From Scolanthus callimorphus (taxonomy: Eukaryota; Cnidaria; Anthozoa; Actiniaria; Edwardsiidae): 64,000 nt of DNA. Shown here piece after piece: positions 43,812 to 55,340 of the stretch (within the stretch, counting starts at the first letter, position 1; the number at the start of each line of letters is the position of its first letter). The DNA is taken from contig CM066912.1 in the NCBI GenBank assembly GCA_033964015.1, forward strand, positions 18,835,073-18,899,072, read 5' to 3'. The notes beneath the pieces are model-generated. The model saw only the letters and a list, made by a program, of their open reading frames with translations. It had not been told where the DNA came from and did no database searches. A program made the position numbers and the translations under genes.

Positions 43812-44717
43812 TTTCTTTTTATTATATAGACAAACCAGAAAAAATTATTCCAAATTGATTTCCAAGCACTTTTGTTTTGTCACGCAGGTCCCGGATGTAG
43901 CTTCGTATGAGATCACGAGTGGCATATTTCCCAGTAAAACACTCATGTCTATATAATAAATATTATTTATTATATTTCTATAATAACCCTATTTCAACAG
44001 TAGCGTTAGCGAATGCAGGTATTCTCGTGTGTCGAATTACTGAAATATATCTATTTTTTATATTCTATTTCTATAAAGCTCCATTTCTACAGTAGAGTTC
44101 ATTCTCGTGTGCATGGAAGGGTTCCATGATGTAGAAACCTTGTCCATGCATGACAAAGTGCCTCTTTATTACTTTATGACTAGTAAAAAGACTGGTTGCC
44201 GTATTTTTGTGCTAAACTTTAAAAACGTCTTGTTTCTAGAGCGAAGATCATGCTGTGGTCCGGAATGTTTCTGGATGATTATCGATGCAGGCGTTGATCC
44301 GGATACTATAGTATGCCCAAGCCAAGAATGATGCTGATTCCCTATTTGCCAATACGGATTGGGGCATTTTGTTCCATATGTACATGAGGACAATATGTAC
44401 TTTGTGGGGAGAGGGAGGTTCGTAATTTTCTGATAATGTCGATACGATACATTACAATTTTGATGAAAAAAGTCAAACATTATTCTTGAGAGAAAACCAA
44501 GCATTCATTCCAACAGGCTGATATAAAAACATGACTCCCGCCCAAACGCTGTTTCTATCCCCTCGCAAATAATAATAAAGGCACAGAATCAATCATTGTG
44601 TGAAATGGCATTGTGTTAATACATGAGTGACTATTTTTAGTGAAGATGACCCTAACCACAGTAAACGCGCTTTCCAGATTTTTTTTAACCCGCTCGCGAC
44701 GTGTAAAAAATAGGCTC
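43812..44717. other. No gene recognised
   Basis: AT-rich with repeated CTATTTCTATAA-like blocks at 43970-44080. Short frames only. Confidence 0.4.
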
Positions 44718-44854
44718 ATCTCCAGCGTAAGAACTCACCAGGTACGTCACAACTTTCTTTGTTTGGTAGAAGGTTGAACCAATCATGATTAAATAGTAAC
44801 TAAACACAAAGGTGTCCTCAGCAAATGGTTCTTACACTCATGTACACTGGAGAT
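44718..44854. mobile_element. MITE family 1, copy 2
   Basis: Ends ATCTCCAGCGTAAGAAC and ACACTGGAGAT with the same interior blocks as the copy at 10707 (CTTTGTTTGGTAGAA, ACACAAAGGTGTCCTC). Confidence 0.75.
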
Positions 44855-45425
44855 GCGCCAAAAAATGTTCGGATATTTTTAAGTTCTGCATATGTTTAAC
44901 TTCAACAATTGGCACTTTCAAGCATTCCCCAATTGTTCGAATTTATTTTTAAGAACCGCTTTATGTCAATATTCTAGCATTGGACCCAATTGGCGCGAAA
45001 TCGTTGTGCAACTTTTCTGAAGCTGATTTCGGGTCACTAGACCTTCATCTTTTTGTCATTTAAGTTTGACGAAAATTCTACAAGCGAAAATTGCAGAATG
45101 GGATGGAGCCAAAAAAGGAAAATAAATTGAGCAATAGCTCTTGTAGGACGACGACAGGAGGGTCTTTTGAAAAATTTCACTGATAGAATATCAGCTCGCA
45201 TAGCAAATGCGGCTCCTAAAAATAAAATACGACCAAAAAAGCACCAATATTTTAGGTCTAACATATCAAACATATCCGACCATTTTTTTGAGGCGACACG
45301 GTGAGGCGACGCGAGCGAGTTTAAACCATTCTACAAAACGCATTGCTTAAACGCGTTCAAGCCACCAGACATATCGTCAGATACTTAGCCGACGATCAGG
45401 GACGCAGTCCCTAGTGGGCTATAAA
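44855..45425. other. No gene recognised
   Basis: No domain, RNA or strong repeat signal. Confidence 0.4.
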
Positions 45426-45617
45426 TAGCTGTATTCACACTAGAGATGGAAAACTCGTCTGAGACGAGCTTCTCGTCAGAAAAAGTTCCTGTCTTATGTC
45501 AATTCTACTCAGAAACACTTGCTTGTTATCTGTCTAAACTTTCTTCTTCAAAAAATTGTTTTCAAGGCGCGAAACTCGTCTCAGACAAGTTTTCCGTCTC
45601 TAGTGTGAATACAGCTA
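45426..45617. mobile_element. MITE family 2, copy 2
   Basis: TAGCTGTATTCACACTAGAG and CTAGTGTGAATACAGCTA are terminal inverted repeats. The interior (AAAAGTTCCTG, TTATGTCAATTCT, TATCTGTCTAAACTTTC) is shared with the copy at 32571. Confidence 0.85.
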
Positions 45618-46205
45618 ATGGGAACGATATTCTGCAAAATCAAACAGGATAATAGTTTTAACATTCAGCACATCGATAACAACAAAACAACCAACAAACG
45701 ATTCGTGGGATTCGCGAATTTTGACTGATAGTATGAGTGTTCGTGCTTCGGCGGACACGGTCGGTGCTCGATTTATTGCTGAATAATACTTAAAGTGCTT
45801 TCGGATCATTGGATAGATCATTACTAGAGAAACATGCCGACCAAGTTGGAGAAAGATTTGATAAATAGCCGCGAAGCTATGCTCTCGTAAAGTCGAAAGT
45901 TTTGTGGCTAGCTAATAAGCATGCGAGTAATGTAATTTGACCAATTATCGGTGTTCCCCGTACCAAAACGAACTCTATTTAAAAAACTATTTTAAGACTA
46001 TTTAAATGGCTATTTTGTTTCTATTTAAATATCTATTTTAATGCTATCAAAATTAATTTTTTCACTATTTTATCGTTGAAGGCGTACATAAGACATCGAA
46101 CTATTTTAACAATGGTTGTAAATTATTTTTAATCTATTTTAAAGGTGGTTGGAACGTATTTTAAATTTATTTTTTGTCTATTTAGAAAATGATATAAAAT
46201 AGGGT
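45618..46205. other. No gene; CTATTTAAA-rich low-complexity stretch
   Basis: From about 45970 to 46190 CTATTT(T/A)AA blocks recur irregularly up to the TTAA at 46206. Confidence 0.5.
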
Positions 46206-46209
46206 TTAA

Positions 46210-47200
46210 GAGCGATTGTCAGAGTGGATCGACTGGTGGTCGGAAAATCGAAATCTCCGATTTGGATGAAACTCGGTCAGTTGATAGTGGTCCATGAGTA
46301 GATCACGACGCCACTATTTTGTTTGAGTCATAACAACTTCCATGTACGGATTTAAGGGGGGTACATTTTGACCCCCAAATGGTACAATTTTGGCCATGTG
46401 ATATTGTGCAATTTTAGTCGATTTGAGGCAGCCCTTATCGAAACGCGTTATAATATAGAATATTTTGTTTGCCATTTATCGAAAGAGATACTCTTCAACT
46501 TTCAAAATTCGCTTAAACCATTTAAAATCAATTAAACCTCAAGTTCTTACAGAGAGGAAAAGAAAGGGATACACAAGGGCTATTTTCTGAAGGTAAATTT
46601 TAGTGATTTTCAATTTGCTCTTACGCTTTGTTCCAACAATGATTATCTCTGGTTTCTATAGGGACGTGAAGGCAATGGACCAATATACATGAAAATATAA
46701 AAATATCTTTGGGCACTTCATGTACGTGCAGCTGGCTGGCCATCACTTTATGGCTATTTTGGGGTCTTAAGGGGCTTATACGCGGGTCAAACCCTTTTTT
46801 TTTCAACTATACTCTCGTGAAGGAAAAGGAGATGAGACAATTAAACGTCACAATTGCCTTGTCTGCCATTGTCAAAGTGTTGACAGTACTTGTTGCCATG
46901 GCAACCAAATTAAGGGGCTCGATGCTAATTTTGCTTTTTTGACGTTCGTGAAGTTGGGGAACATTTAATGAAACGTTGCCACAGCAAAAACGATGAGGTG
47001 AAACATATAAGATATCGCCCTTCTCACACATTTCGCTAGAGCAATGCAGAACCAAGAAGATAAGGGGTGAGGGCACTACCCCTTTGAATCATCGTGATGG
47101 AGGAGCGAGTCCCCAACAATGGTTATAGCTACCAACGTAAATAAGCAAATAACCTAATATTTCCGAAATCTTATCTATCCCAAGTGAGGACGCTAGAAAT
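46210..47200 (+). repeat. Terminal repeat copy A
   Basis: Starts after TTAA with GAGCGATTGTCAGAG and runs to TAGAAATT. The short open frames in it recur in the other copies in both orientations and are not genes. Confidence 0.8.
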
Positions 47201-48051
47201 TTTGGCCATCTCAATGGCTGATTTGCATTAAACCGCGCATCGGGGGGAGGCGGTTGAGGACCTACGGAAAACTTTTCAGGGGAGGTGTATTGGAGGGCGT
47301 GTGTCTGGCGCTTGGATCCAAGTGGAGGGGTAAAAAGTGACTTTTTTTATACCTAAATTAATTTTCCAGGGGTATTTTGCCAGAAAAAATGGAAATTCCA
47401 GGAGGGGGGCCTGATTGACGAGTGGAAATTCCAGGGGAGGGGGTCTTTTTAAGGGGTCCTCAGCCCCCGATGCGGTTTAAAAATGCAATAAGCCAATGAG
47501 TTGATTTTCAGGGCATATATCAAGCCCAGATTGGGCCAAAATCTGTGGATTCAGCTCAAATTTCGAGTCGTGTTAAGACAAAAAAATTTGTATTGAGGAT
47601 GCATGACCATAAATCTGTTTTACGTAGTTTTGCTTCCCCGCCCCCGTTTACGCGTATCAACAAAAAAAACCTTATTGATTTATTGAATTTGAGAAGTAGC
47701 GAATGGTCGTCCTGGGAATTAAGAAGCTGGCGAAAATATGTCTTCGCAACTGCAATTTCTACTAAATTATTGCAAATTACAGATAATGCATGAGAAGAAA
47801 TATTTGATCGTCTCGCTCTCTAATTTTGGTGCCAACCCTAAGTTGCTCTGTTTACTCTGTGGGGCAGTGCACCAGCGTGTGCAAAAGGTCCTGATTTCGA
47901 TCCCGGACCAAGCAATGGTAGCGATTTTGTGGTCCGAGCTACTTGCTTGTGGCAATGAATTATCTTAATGAGGAGCTCTGATAAAGAAAGGGGGTAAAAG
48001 GGGTGCACGTTTGAACGCTTTGGGCAACCAGTTCCAGCGATTGTGAAGTCA
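47201..48051. repeat. Left arm of the palindrome, part 1
   Basis: Matches 54130-54830 in reverse complement, e.g. GTGGGGCAGTGCACCAGCGT near 47860 against ACGCTGGTGCGCTGCCCCAC near 54328. About 190 nt at 47078-47265 are missing from the right arm. Confidence 0.8.
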
Positions 48052-49110
48052 AAGAAGAAGAAGAAGAAGAAGAAGTTTATTCTACTTATACCGTTATCGA
48101 TACATGAGAATACATACAATACATCATACAAATATTAAGAGAAATGGAAAACTGTACCAAAATCATAGTAGATCATACTGGCACATTAAATCATTGATAA
48201 ATTTAGCTGTCCGATTAATGATCGATTCGTCATTCATTGAGATACAATACAGAAAGAGATCTTTACAACTAAAAAAATTAAAAGTTGGATTGATCTCTTT
48301 CACATCATGTAAAAATTGACTTCTGATGGGTAAAATCTTATCATTACAACAGAAGGAAAAATAGTGTTGTTCATCACCAATCTCATTTCGGTTACACAGT
48401 GTACATATTCGCAAGTCATGGTCAAGTCCTGAATACCTCCAAGATTCAACCGGAAATCGATGGGCTGAAAGCCTAAATCTCGCCACCGCCTTTCTGTATT
48501 GAACATTTGCAATTTTAAACAGATAACGGGAAAATTCTAAACGCGGTTTTACAAGATTCAGAGTTTTAAGCTTTCTAGACAGTTGGATCTGACACTTCCA
48601 TTCATGATCATAACATTTATTCAAGGAATCATTTACCCTATTCGAGATTGAATTAATTCTTTCAAACGGAATCGCAAGGTCATTTAAACTCCCAAAACCT
48701 CCTAATTTCAATAGATAATCTGTAATAATACTTCCCTGAGAATCAGACTGTATACACCCCCTTGCCGCCTTTCCAACTAGCGTGTCCTTATATATACTAT
48801 TAGAAACTCGCAACCAATATTTAACAACCCTAGTCATAATTGTAATGATTAGGGGTCTTCTACCCATCTCTGCATACACGCCTATGTTTACGGATTTGTT
48901 GTGCACGCCAAGCAGCCTCTTACAAAATTTGAGATGAAGTCGCTCTATGTCACCTATATTCTTAAAGAGTTTATCTTTAAACAAATCAAAATTTGGCGTT
49001 CGACCTAATTCATATACACCCCAGATCTCGCAATTATACAATAAAACCGGAAGCACTAGTGACGAGAAAAGTTTTAACATCACTCTTATTGGTACTCTCT
49101 CAAGATTTGT
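48052..49110 (-). mobile_element. 5'-truncated LINE inserted in the left arm
   Basis: The right arm lacks this segment: there GTGAAGTCAAATAAACTGCAATTTTGG (split by one space here, read on the minus strand near 54140) is continuous. Here GTGAAGTCAAAG is followed by (AAG)n and LINE sequence until CTGCAATTTTGG resumes near 49125. On the element's minus strand the 3' tail is (CTT)n. Confidence 0.8.
48163..49083 (-). pseudogene. C-terminal part of a LINE reverse transcriptase (about 306 codons)
   Basis: The minus-strand frame begins in the reverse transcriptase thumb/connection region (LVLPVLLYNCEIWG, then IERLHLKFCKRLLGV), typical of CR1/L2/Jockey-like LINEs. It ends with a C-terminal zinc knuckle, CTLCN through HYFSFC (C-x2-C-x9-H-x4-C). 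The catalytic palm motif and endonuclease are absent because of 5' truncation, as is usual for LINE insertions. The frame is intact for its whole length, which suggests a young insertion. It lies at the 3' end of the element, 111 nt from the tail. Clade assignment would need a full-length relative. Confidence 0.85.
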
Positions 49111-50759
49111 AAACTGATGACTGCAATTTTGGCCCTTTCAACGTTTAAGCAGGAGGCGTTATTTGTGGATGGGTGCTTCTTAGATCCTTTACGCCCCCTG
49201 TTCCATATTCTGATGTGCACGCTAGCTCCTATTATTGTAATAGAAAAAAGGTAACATCCTACATTGAATAGCATTAGTTCTGTTAGGCCCACGTTCTCAC
49301 GACAACCTCCAAAATGGCCGCCTATTGGCCACCATTTTCAATTTGGAATGAAAAACAAAATATTCCATGCTGCTAGTTATTTTGAACCTTTTTATGAGGT
49401 CTTGAGGTCATAACAACTCTTTAAAATGAGTCCGAGAAGAATTTTTGTCTGATAGCCGAGGACAATTGATCTCTTTAAAAGTAGCGTTCAATGGAACAAA
49501 AAGCTTATTTTCTTAGCTTATTTAGTCCTAAAGTGATGACGTCACAAAAAGCAAATTTTCGATTTAGCAATATTTCTCCCTTAATTTCGAAAGGTCAAAT
49601 CAAATGATAGCTACACACTAAAAATGAGGCAAACCGGTTGCAAAACGCGACCGAGATATGGCCCTCTGAATGGATAACTTTCTTTAAGATGACAAATCAA
49701 AATATCTTTAGTTAAGTTCATAAAGTTTTGAACTGTGTCTAAAATGCAGTGACTTGTTAAAGAAAATTATGTATTCAGCGGGCCATATCTCACACGCGTT
49801 TCAACCGATTCACCCGGCCTCATTTTTTGCGCGCAACGTTCTTTGAAGTTGGGCTTTCATTATTCAAATTTTTCAAATTTGTGACGTCACACTTTAGGAC
49901 TCTATTACAATAAGAACAAGAAAACAGCCCGTCACTTCGTGACGCTAGAAGACTCAGAATAACATTTTGTTTAGGCATTACAAATTCTAGAGCTTTCGAA
50001 AGATAGAGATTTTAGAAAAGCACATCCTCGTAATGTACGTTACTGAGGGCACAAAGCTGTGGTTAGGGAAGCCATTTCAGTGTTGTACGTGATGGAGGGC
50101 ACAAAGGCACAAAGCTGTGGTCAGAGAAGCCATTTCAGTGTTGCTCTCGGACAGACTGATTTAGCCAATCATAGCGTTTGCGCAGATAACCCGATTAATA
50201 GTATAGATGAAGAGTTTGGGATATCACTGCGGCGAAAGTGTAGCAAATAAGTGTCTGGATTATTTAAATATTATTTTGAATATTGAAACACCCCATTGAA
50301 ATTCCAGTCTAAGCACACTTTCGGCTATTATTCTCTCTCTCGTGTCGTGTCGTATCTGTAGGCCAGAATTGGTCCTGCTTAGCAGATTTATTTAACGACT
50401 TGTTTCGACCATGACCGCTTTATTTAATTGCGGATCTTTTGAAAGAAAATATTCATCAATTTGTTAGGAAAGTTTTATGTTCACTAAAAACAAACGCACA
50501 AAATTTGCAAAGTATACCAAACTTTTTAAGGTGTATCGAGCCAGTAATTTTGCAACCATACCAACCAATTTTGAACCTCTCATATCAAGACAGGCCATTG
50601 ATTTTAATTACGCAGCCAATATAGCACACCCGTTATTGGAGGGAGTTCCTTTTCTGAAGTAATCCAAAACAAGCAAATCAAGATTCTACAGAAATGAAAA
50701 ATAAAGTATTCATATACCTAGTGAAAAGTCTTTAAAAGGATAAAAACACAGGTCCACTC
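49111..50759. repeat. Left arm of the palindrome, part 2
   Basis: Mirrors 52608-53877: CACTTCGTGACGCTAGAAGA near 49933 against TCTTCTAGCGTCACGAAGTG near 53336. TGACGTCA sites occur within the arms. Confidence 0.8.
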
Positions 50760-51770
50760 AATTTCTAGTGTGTCCTCGCTTGGGAAAGTATACGATTTCG
50801 GAAATATTAGGTTATTTGCTTATTTACGCTGGTAGCTATAACCATTGTTGGGGACTCGCTCCTCCATCACGATGATTCAAAGGGGTAGTTCTGCCACCCC
50901 TGATCTTGTCGGTCCCGCATTGCTCCAGTGAAATTTGCCTGAGAAGGGCGATATCTCATATGTTTCACCTCATCGTTTTTGCTATGGCAACGTTTCATTA
51001 AATGTTCCCCAACTTCACGAACGTCAAAAAAGCAAAATTAGCATCGAGCCCCCTTAATTTGGTTGCCATGGCAACAAGTACTGCCAACACTTTGACAATG
51101 GCAGACAAGGCAATTGTGACGTTTGATTGTCTCATCTCCTTTTCCTTCACGAGAGTATAGTTGAAAAAAGTGGTTTTGACCCGCGTATAAGCCCCTTAAG
51201 ACCCCAAAATAACCGTAAAAGGGATTGTTAGCCAGCTGCACGTAAATGAAGTGCCCAAAGATATTTTTATATCTCCACGTATATTGGTTCATTGCCTTCA
51301 CGTCCCTATAGAAACCAGAGATAATCATTGTTGGAACAAAGCGTAAGAGCAAATTGAAAATCACTAAAATTTACCTTCAGAAAATAGCCCTTGTGTATCC
51401 CTTTCTTTTACTCTCTGTAAAAACTTGAGGTTTAATTGATTTTAAATGGTTTAAGCGAATTTTGAAAGTCGAAGAGTATCTCTTTCGATAAGTGGCAAAC
51501 AAAATATTCTATATTATAACGCGTTTCGATAAGGGCTGCCTCAAATCGACTAAAATTGCACAATATCACATGGCCAAAATTGTACCATTTGGGGGTCAAA
51601 ATGTACCCCCCTTAAATCCGTACATGGAAATTGTTATGACTCAAACAAATAGTGGTGTCGTGATCTACTCATGGACAACTATCACTCGACTAATTTTTAT
51701 CCAAATCGAAGATTTTGATTTTCCGGCCATTTTGCAAAATGGTCGATATTCTCTGACAATCGCTCCAAAT
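50760..51770 (-). repeat. Terminal repeat copy B
   Basis: Reverse copy of the 46210-47200 sequence, ending CTCTGACAATCGCT at 51770. The last 180 nt have no counterpart in copy C. The 108-codon frame on the minus strand here is repeat sequence. Confidence 0.8.
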
Positions 51771-52606
51771 GGTATAATTTTGGCCTTGTGATATTGTGCA
51801 ATTTTATTCGATTTGACACAGCCCTTATCGAAACGCGTTACAATGTAGAATATTTTGTTTGCCATTTATCGAAAGAGATACTCTTCGACTTACAAAATTT
51901 GATATAACCATTTGAAATCATTAAACATAAAGTTTTTACAGCGAGGACAAGAAAGGGGTACAGAAGGGCTATTTTGTAAAGGTAAATTTTAGCGATTTTC
52001 AATTTGCTCTTACGCTTTGTTCCAACAATGATTATCTCTGGTTTCTATGGGGACGTGAAGGCAATGGACCAATATACATGGGAATACAAAAATATTTTTG
52101 GGCACTTCATGTACGTGCAGCTGGCTGTCAATCACTTTTATGGCTATTTTGGGGTCTTAAGTGGCTTATACGCGGGACAAAACCATTTTTTTGCATCTAA
52201 AGCCTCGTGAAGGAAAAGGAGATGAGACAATCAAACGTGACAATTGCCTTGTCTGTACCATTGTCAAAGTGTTGACTGTACTTGTTGCCATGGCAACCAA
52301 ATTAAGGGGGCTCGATGCTAAGTTTGCTTTTTTGCCGTTCGTGAAGTTGGGGAACATTTAATGAAACGTTGCCATAGCAAAAACGATGAGGTGAAACATA
52401 TTAGATATCGCCCTTCTCACAAATTTCACTCTAGCAATGCGGTCAATGCGGGATCGACAAGATCAGGGGTGGGGGCACTACCCCTTTGAATCATCGTGAT
52501 GGAGTAGCGAGTCCCCAACAATGGTTATAGCTACCAACGTAAATAAGCAAATAACCTAATATTTCCGAAATCGCATACTTTCCCAAGCGAGGACACTAGA
52601 AATTGA
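51771..52606 (+). repeat. Terminal repeat copy C (outer 180 nt missing)
   Basis: Starts abruptly with CCAAATGGTATAATTTTGG, matching position about 46377 of copy A. It is the inner end of the second element. Confidence 0.8.
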
Positions 52607-53877
52607 GTGGACCCAGTGGTTTTATCCTTTTAAAGACTTTTCACTAGGTATATGAATATCTTATTTTTCATTTCTGAGAATCTTGATTTGCTGGTTTTGG
52701 ATTACTTCAGAAAAGTAACTCCCTCCAATAACAGTGGAGGGGGTGTGCTATATTGGCTGCGTGATTAAAATCAATGGCCTGTCTTGATATGAGAAGTTCA
52801 AAATTGGTTGGTATGATTGCAAAATTACTGGTTCGATACACATTAAAAGGCTTGGCATACAAATTTTACGTCCGTTTGTTTTTAGTGAACAGAAAACTTT
52901 CCTACCAAGTTGATTAATTTTTCCTTTCATAAGGTCAATTAAATAAAGCAGTCATGGTCGAAACAAGTCGTTAAATAAATGTGCTAAACAGAACCAATTT
53001 CTGGCCTACAGATACGACACGACACGAGAGAGAGAATAATAGCCGAGAGTCTGCTTAGACTAGATTTTCAAAGGGGTGTTTCAATATTTAAATAATCTTT
53101 AAATAATCCAGACACTTATTTGCTACACTTTCGCCGCAGTGATATCCAAAACTCTTCATCTATACTATTATAATCGGGTTGTCTGCGCAAACGTTTCCAC
53201 GTACAACACTGAAATGGCTTCCCTGACCACAGCTTTGTGCCCTCAGTCACGTACATTACGAGGATGTGCTTTTCAAAATATCTATCTTTCGAAAGCTCTA
53301 GAATTTGTAATGCCTAAACAAAATGTTATTCTGAGTCTTCTAGCGTCACGAAGTGACGGGCTGTTTTCTTGTTCTTACTGTAATAGAGTCCTAAAGTGTG
53401 ACGTCACAAATTTGAAAATTTTTGAATGTCAAAGTTTTGTCCACGAGTAATGAAAGCCCAACTTCAAAGAACGTTGCGCGCAAAAAATGAGGTCAATCGG
53501 TTGGTGCGAGATATGGCCCGCTGAATACATAATTTTCACGCTACTTTTAAAGAGATCGATTGTCGTCGGCTATCAGACAAAAAGTCTTGTCGGACTCATT
53601 TTAAAGAGTTGTTATGACCTCAAGACCACATAAAAAGGTTCAAAATAACTAGCAGCATGGAATATTTTGCTTTCCATTCCAAATTGAAAATGGTGGCCAA
53701 CAGGCGGTCATTTTGGATGTCGTCGTGAGAACGTGGGCCTAACAGAACTAATACTATTAAATGTAGGATCTTACCTTTTTCTATTACAATATAGGAGCTA
53801 GCGTGCACATCAGATGACTATGGAACAGGGGACGTAAATGATCTAAGAAGCACCCATCCGCAAATAACGCCTCCTGC
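52607..53877. repeat. Right arm of the palindrome
   Basis: Reverse complement of 49140-50759 with scattered differences and small indels. Confidence 0.8.
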
Positions 53878-53881
53878 TTAA

Positions 53882-54111
53882 AGGGGCACTCGCACGCTTG
53901 CCTAACAAGCAAATAATTGAAATCGCAATCCATAATATGATAATAGATAAAAACACTATAGATTTGTGTATTGATTTAACAGTTAAAAGGTCATTTAACA
54001 AACCTGCACCGTTATTTTGGTTCTTCACGGTAAACTTAAATGTAGTTTTGGTGATTAGAATTGGACCTATTTTTTGACAGGTTGTACAAAAATTAAGCGC
54101 GCGAGTGCCCT
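53882..54111. mobile_element. TTAA-specific MITE in the right arm
   Basis: AGGGGCACTCGC and GCGAGTGCCCT are inverted ends, flanked by TTAA at 53878-53881 and 54112-54115. The left arm has the empty site with a single TTAA near 49143-49146. A TTAA duplication is characteristic of piggyBac-like transposition. Confidence 0.9.
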
Positions 54112-54115
54112 TTAA

Positions 54116-54901
54116 AAGTTGAAAGGGCCAAAATTGCAGTTTATTTGACTTCACAATCGCTGGAACTGGTTCCCCAAAGCGTTCAAACGTGCACCCCTTT
54201 ACCCCCTTTCTTAATCAGAGCTCCTCATCAAGATAATTCAATGCCACAAGCACTAGCAGCTCGGACCAGAGAAAAATCGGTACCATTGCTTGGTCCGGGA
54301 TTGAAATTAGGACCTTTTGCACAACACGCTGGTGCGCTGCCCCACAGAGATAAACAGAGCAACTTAGTGTTGGCTCCAAAATGAAAGAGCGAGACGATCA
54401 AAGATTTCTTCTCATGCATTATCTGTAATTTGCAATAATTTGGTAGAAATTGCGGTTGCGAAGACATATTTTCGCCAGCTTTTTTATTCCCAGGACGACC
54501 ATTCGCTACTTCTCAAATTCAATAAATCAATAACTTTTTTTGTTGATACGCGTAAACGGGGGCGGGGGAAGCAAAACTGCGAAAGACAGATTTGTGGTCA
54601 TGCATCCCCAATACGGGGATGACTTGAAATTTGAGCTGAATCCACAGATTTTGACCCAATCTGGTCACTCATTGACTTATTGCATTTTTAAACCCGCACC
54701 GGGGGGCTGAGGACCTCCCTTAAAAAGACCCCCTCCCCTGGAATTTCCACTCGTCAATCAGGCCCACTCCCTTTGGAATTTCCATAGTCCAATACACCTC
54801 TCCAGGAAATTTTTCCGTAACCCCTCATCTTCTTGGTTCTGCATTGCTCCAGCGAAATATGTGAGAAGCGCGATATCTAATATGTTCACCTCATCGTTTT
54901 T
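54116..54901. repeat. Right arm, distal part, and start of terminal repeat copy D
   Basis: Mirrors 47266-48051. From about 54826 (CTTCTTGGTTCTGCATTGCT) the sequence matches copy A near 47070 down to CATCGTTTTT, where it is interrupted. Confidence 0.75.
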
Positions 54902-55019
54902 AGCGGAGCTCCTTTGCGGCCGAAGGCCGCAGAGCGGAGCACCATACCTAAGGAAAAAGTGTCCAAACGATCGCAAATAATAGCGTATGTATGAATTCCC
55001 ACAGGGTACCCAAGGCATC

Positions 55020-55340
55020 ACAGGTCGCAAAGGGATGCGAGTGAATTTTCGACGTCAAGATTTCCCGCCATTTTCCCGTGCGTGCCGTGAGGCCTGACGT
55101 CACAGATTGGCATGACGTCACAACATGGCGCCGCCAAGTGAGTGACACCCGAGTGACTGGGGAGGGGTGGGTGGTCGATGCTTTGGTGATGGTCGCGCGT
55201 TCGCGATCACTCGCCGGTGACGTCACAACATGGAGCCGAGCGACGCGACAGGGGGAGGGGTAGGTAGTCAGGGGGCGCTGCTGGCTCGATACTGACGTCA
55301 CACTACAGGAAACCAAGAAAGAAACCGAGAAAGATTTATA
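55020..55340. promoter_or_regulatory. GC-rich promoter-like region with four CRE palindromes
   Basis: TGACGTCA occurs at 55095-55102, 55113-55120, 55218-55225 and 55293-55300, in a CpG-rich block that stands out from AT-rich surroundings. ATGGCGCC and CATGGAGCC lie beside two of them. This is the binding site of CREB/ATF factors. No convincing coding exon follows on either strand, so it may drive a non-coding transcript or be part of the inserted element. Confidence 0.45.

Noticed and set aside
51038..51364. 108-codon minus-strand frame, and similar frames at 52004, 51492, 60448 and 60794
   Set aside because: They lie in the 1-kb terminal repeats and recur in both orientations with the repeat. 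There is no protein domain and the open frames differ between copies.
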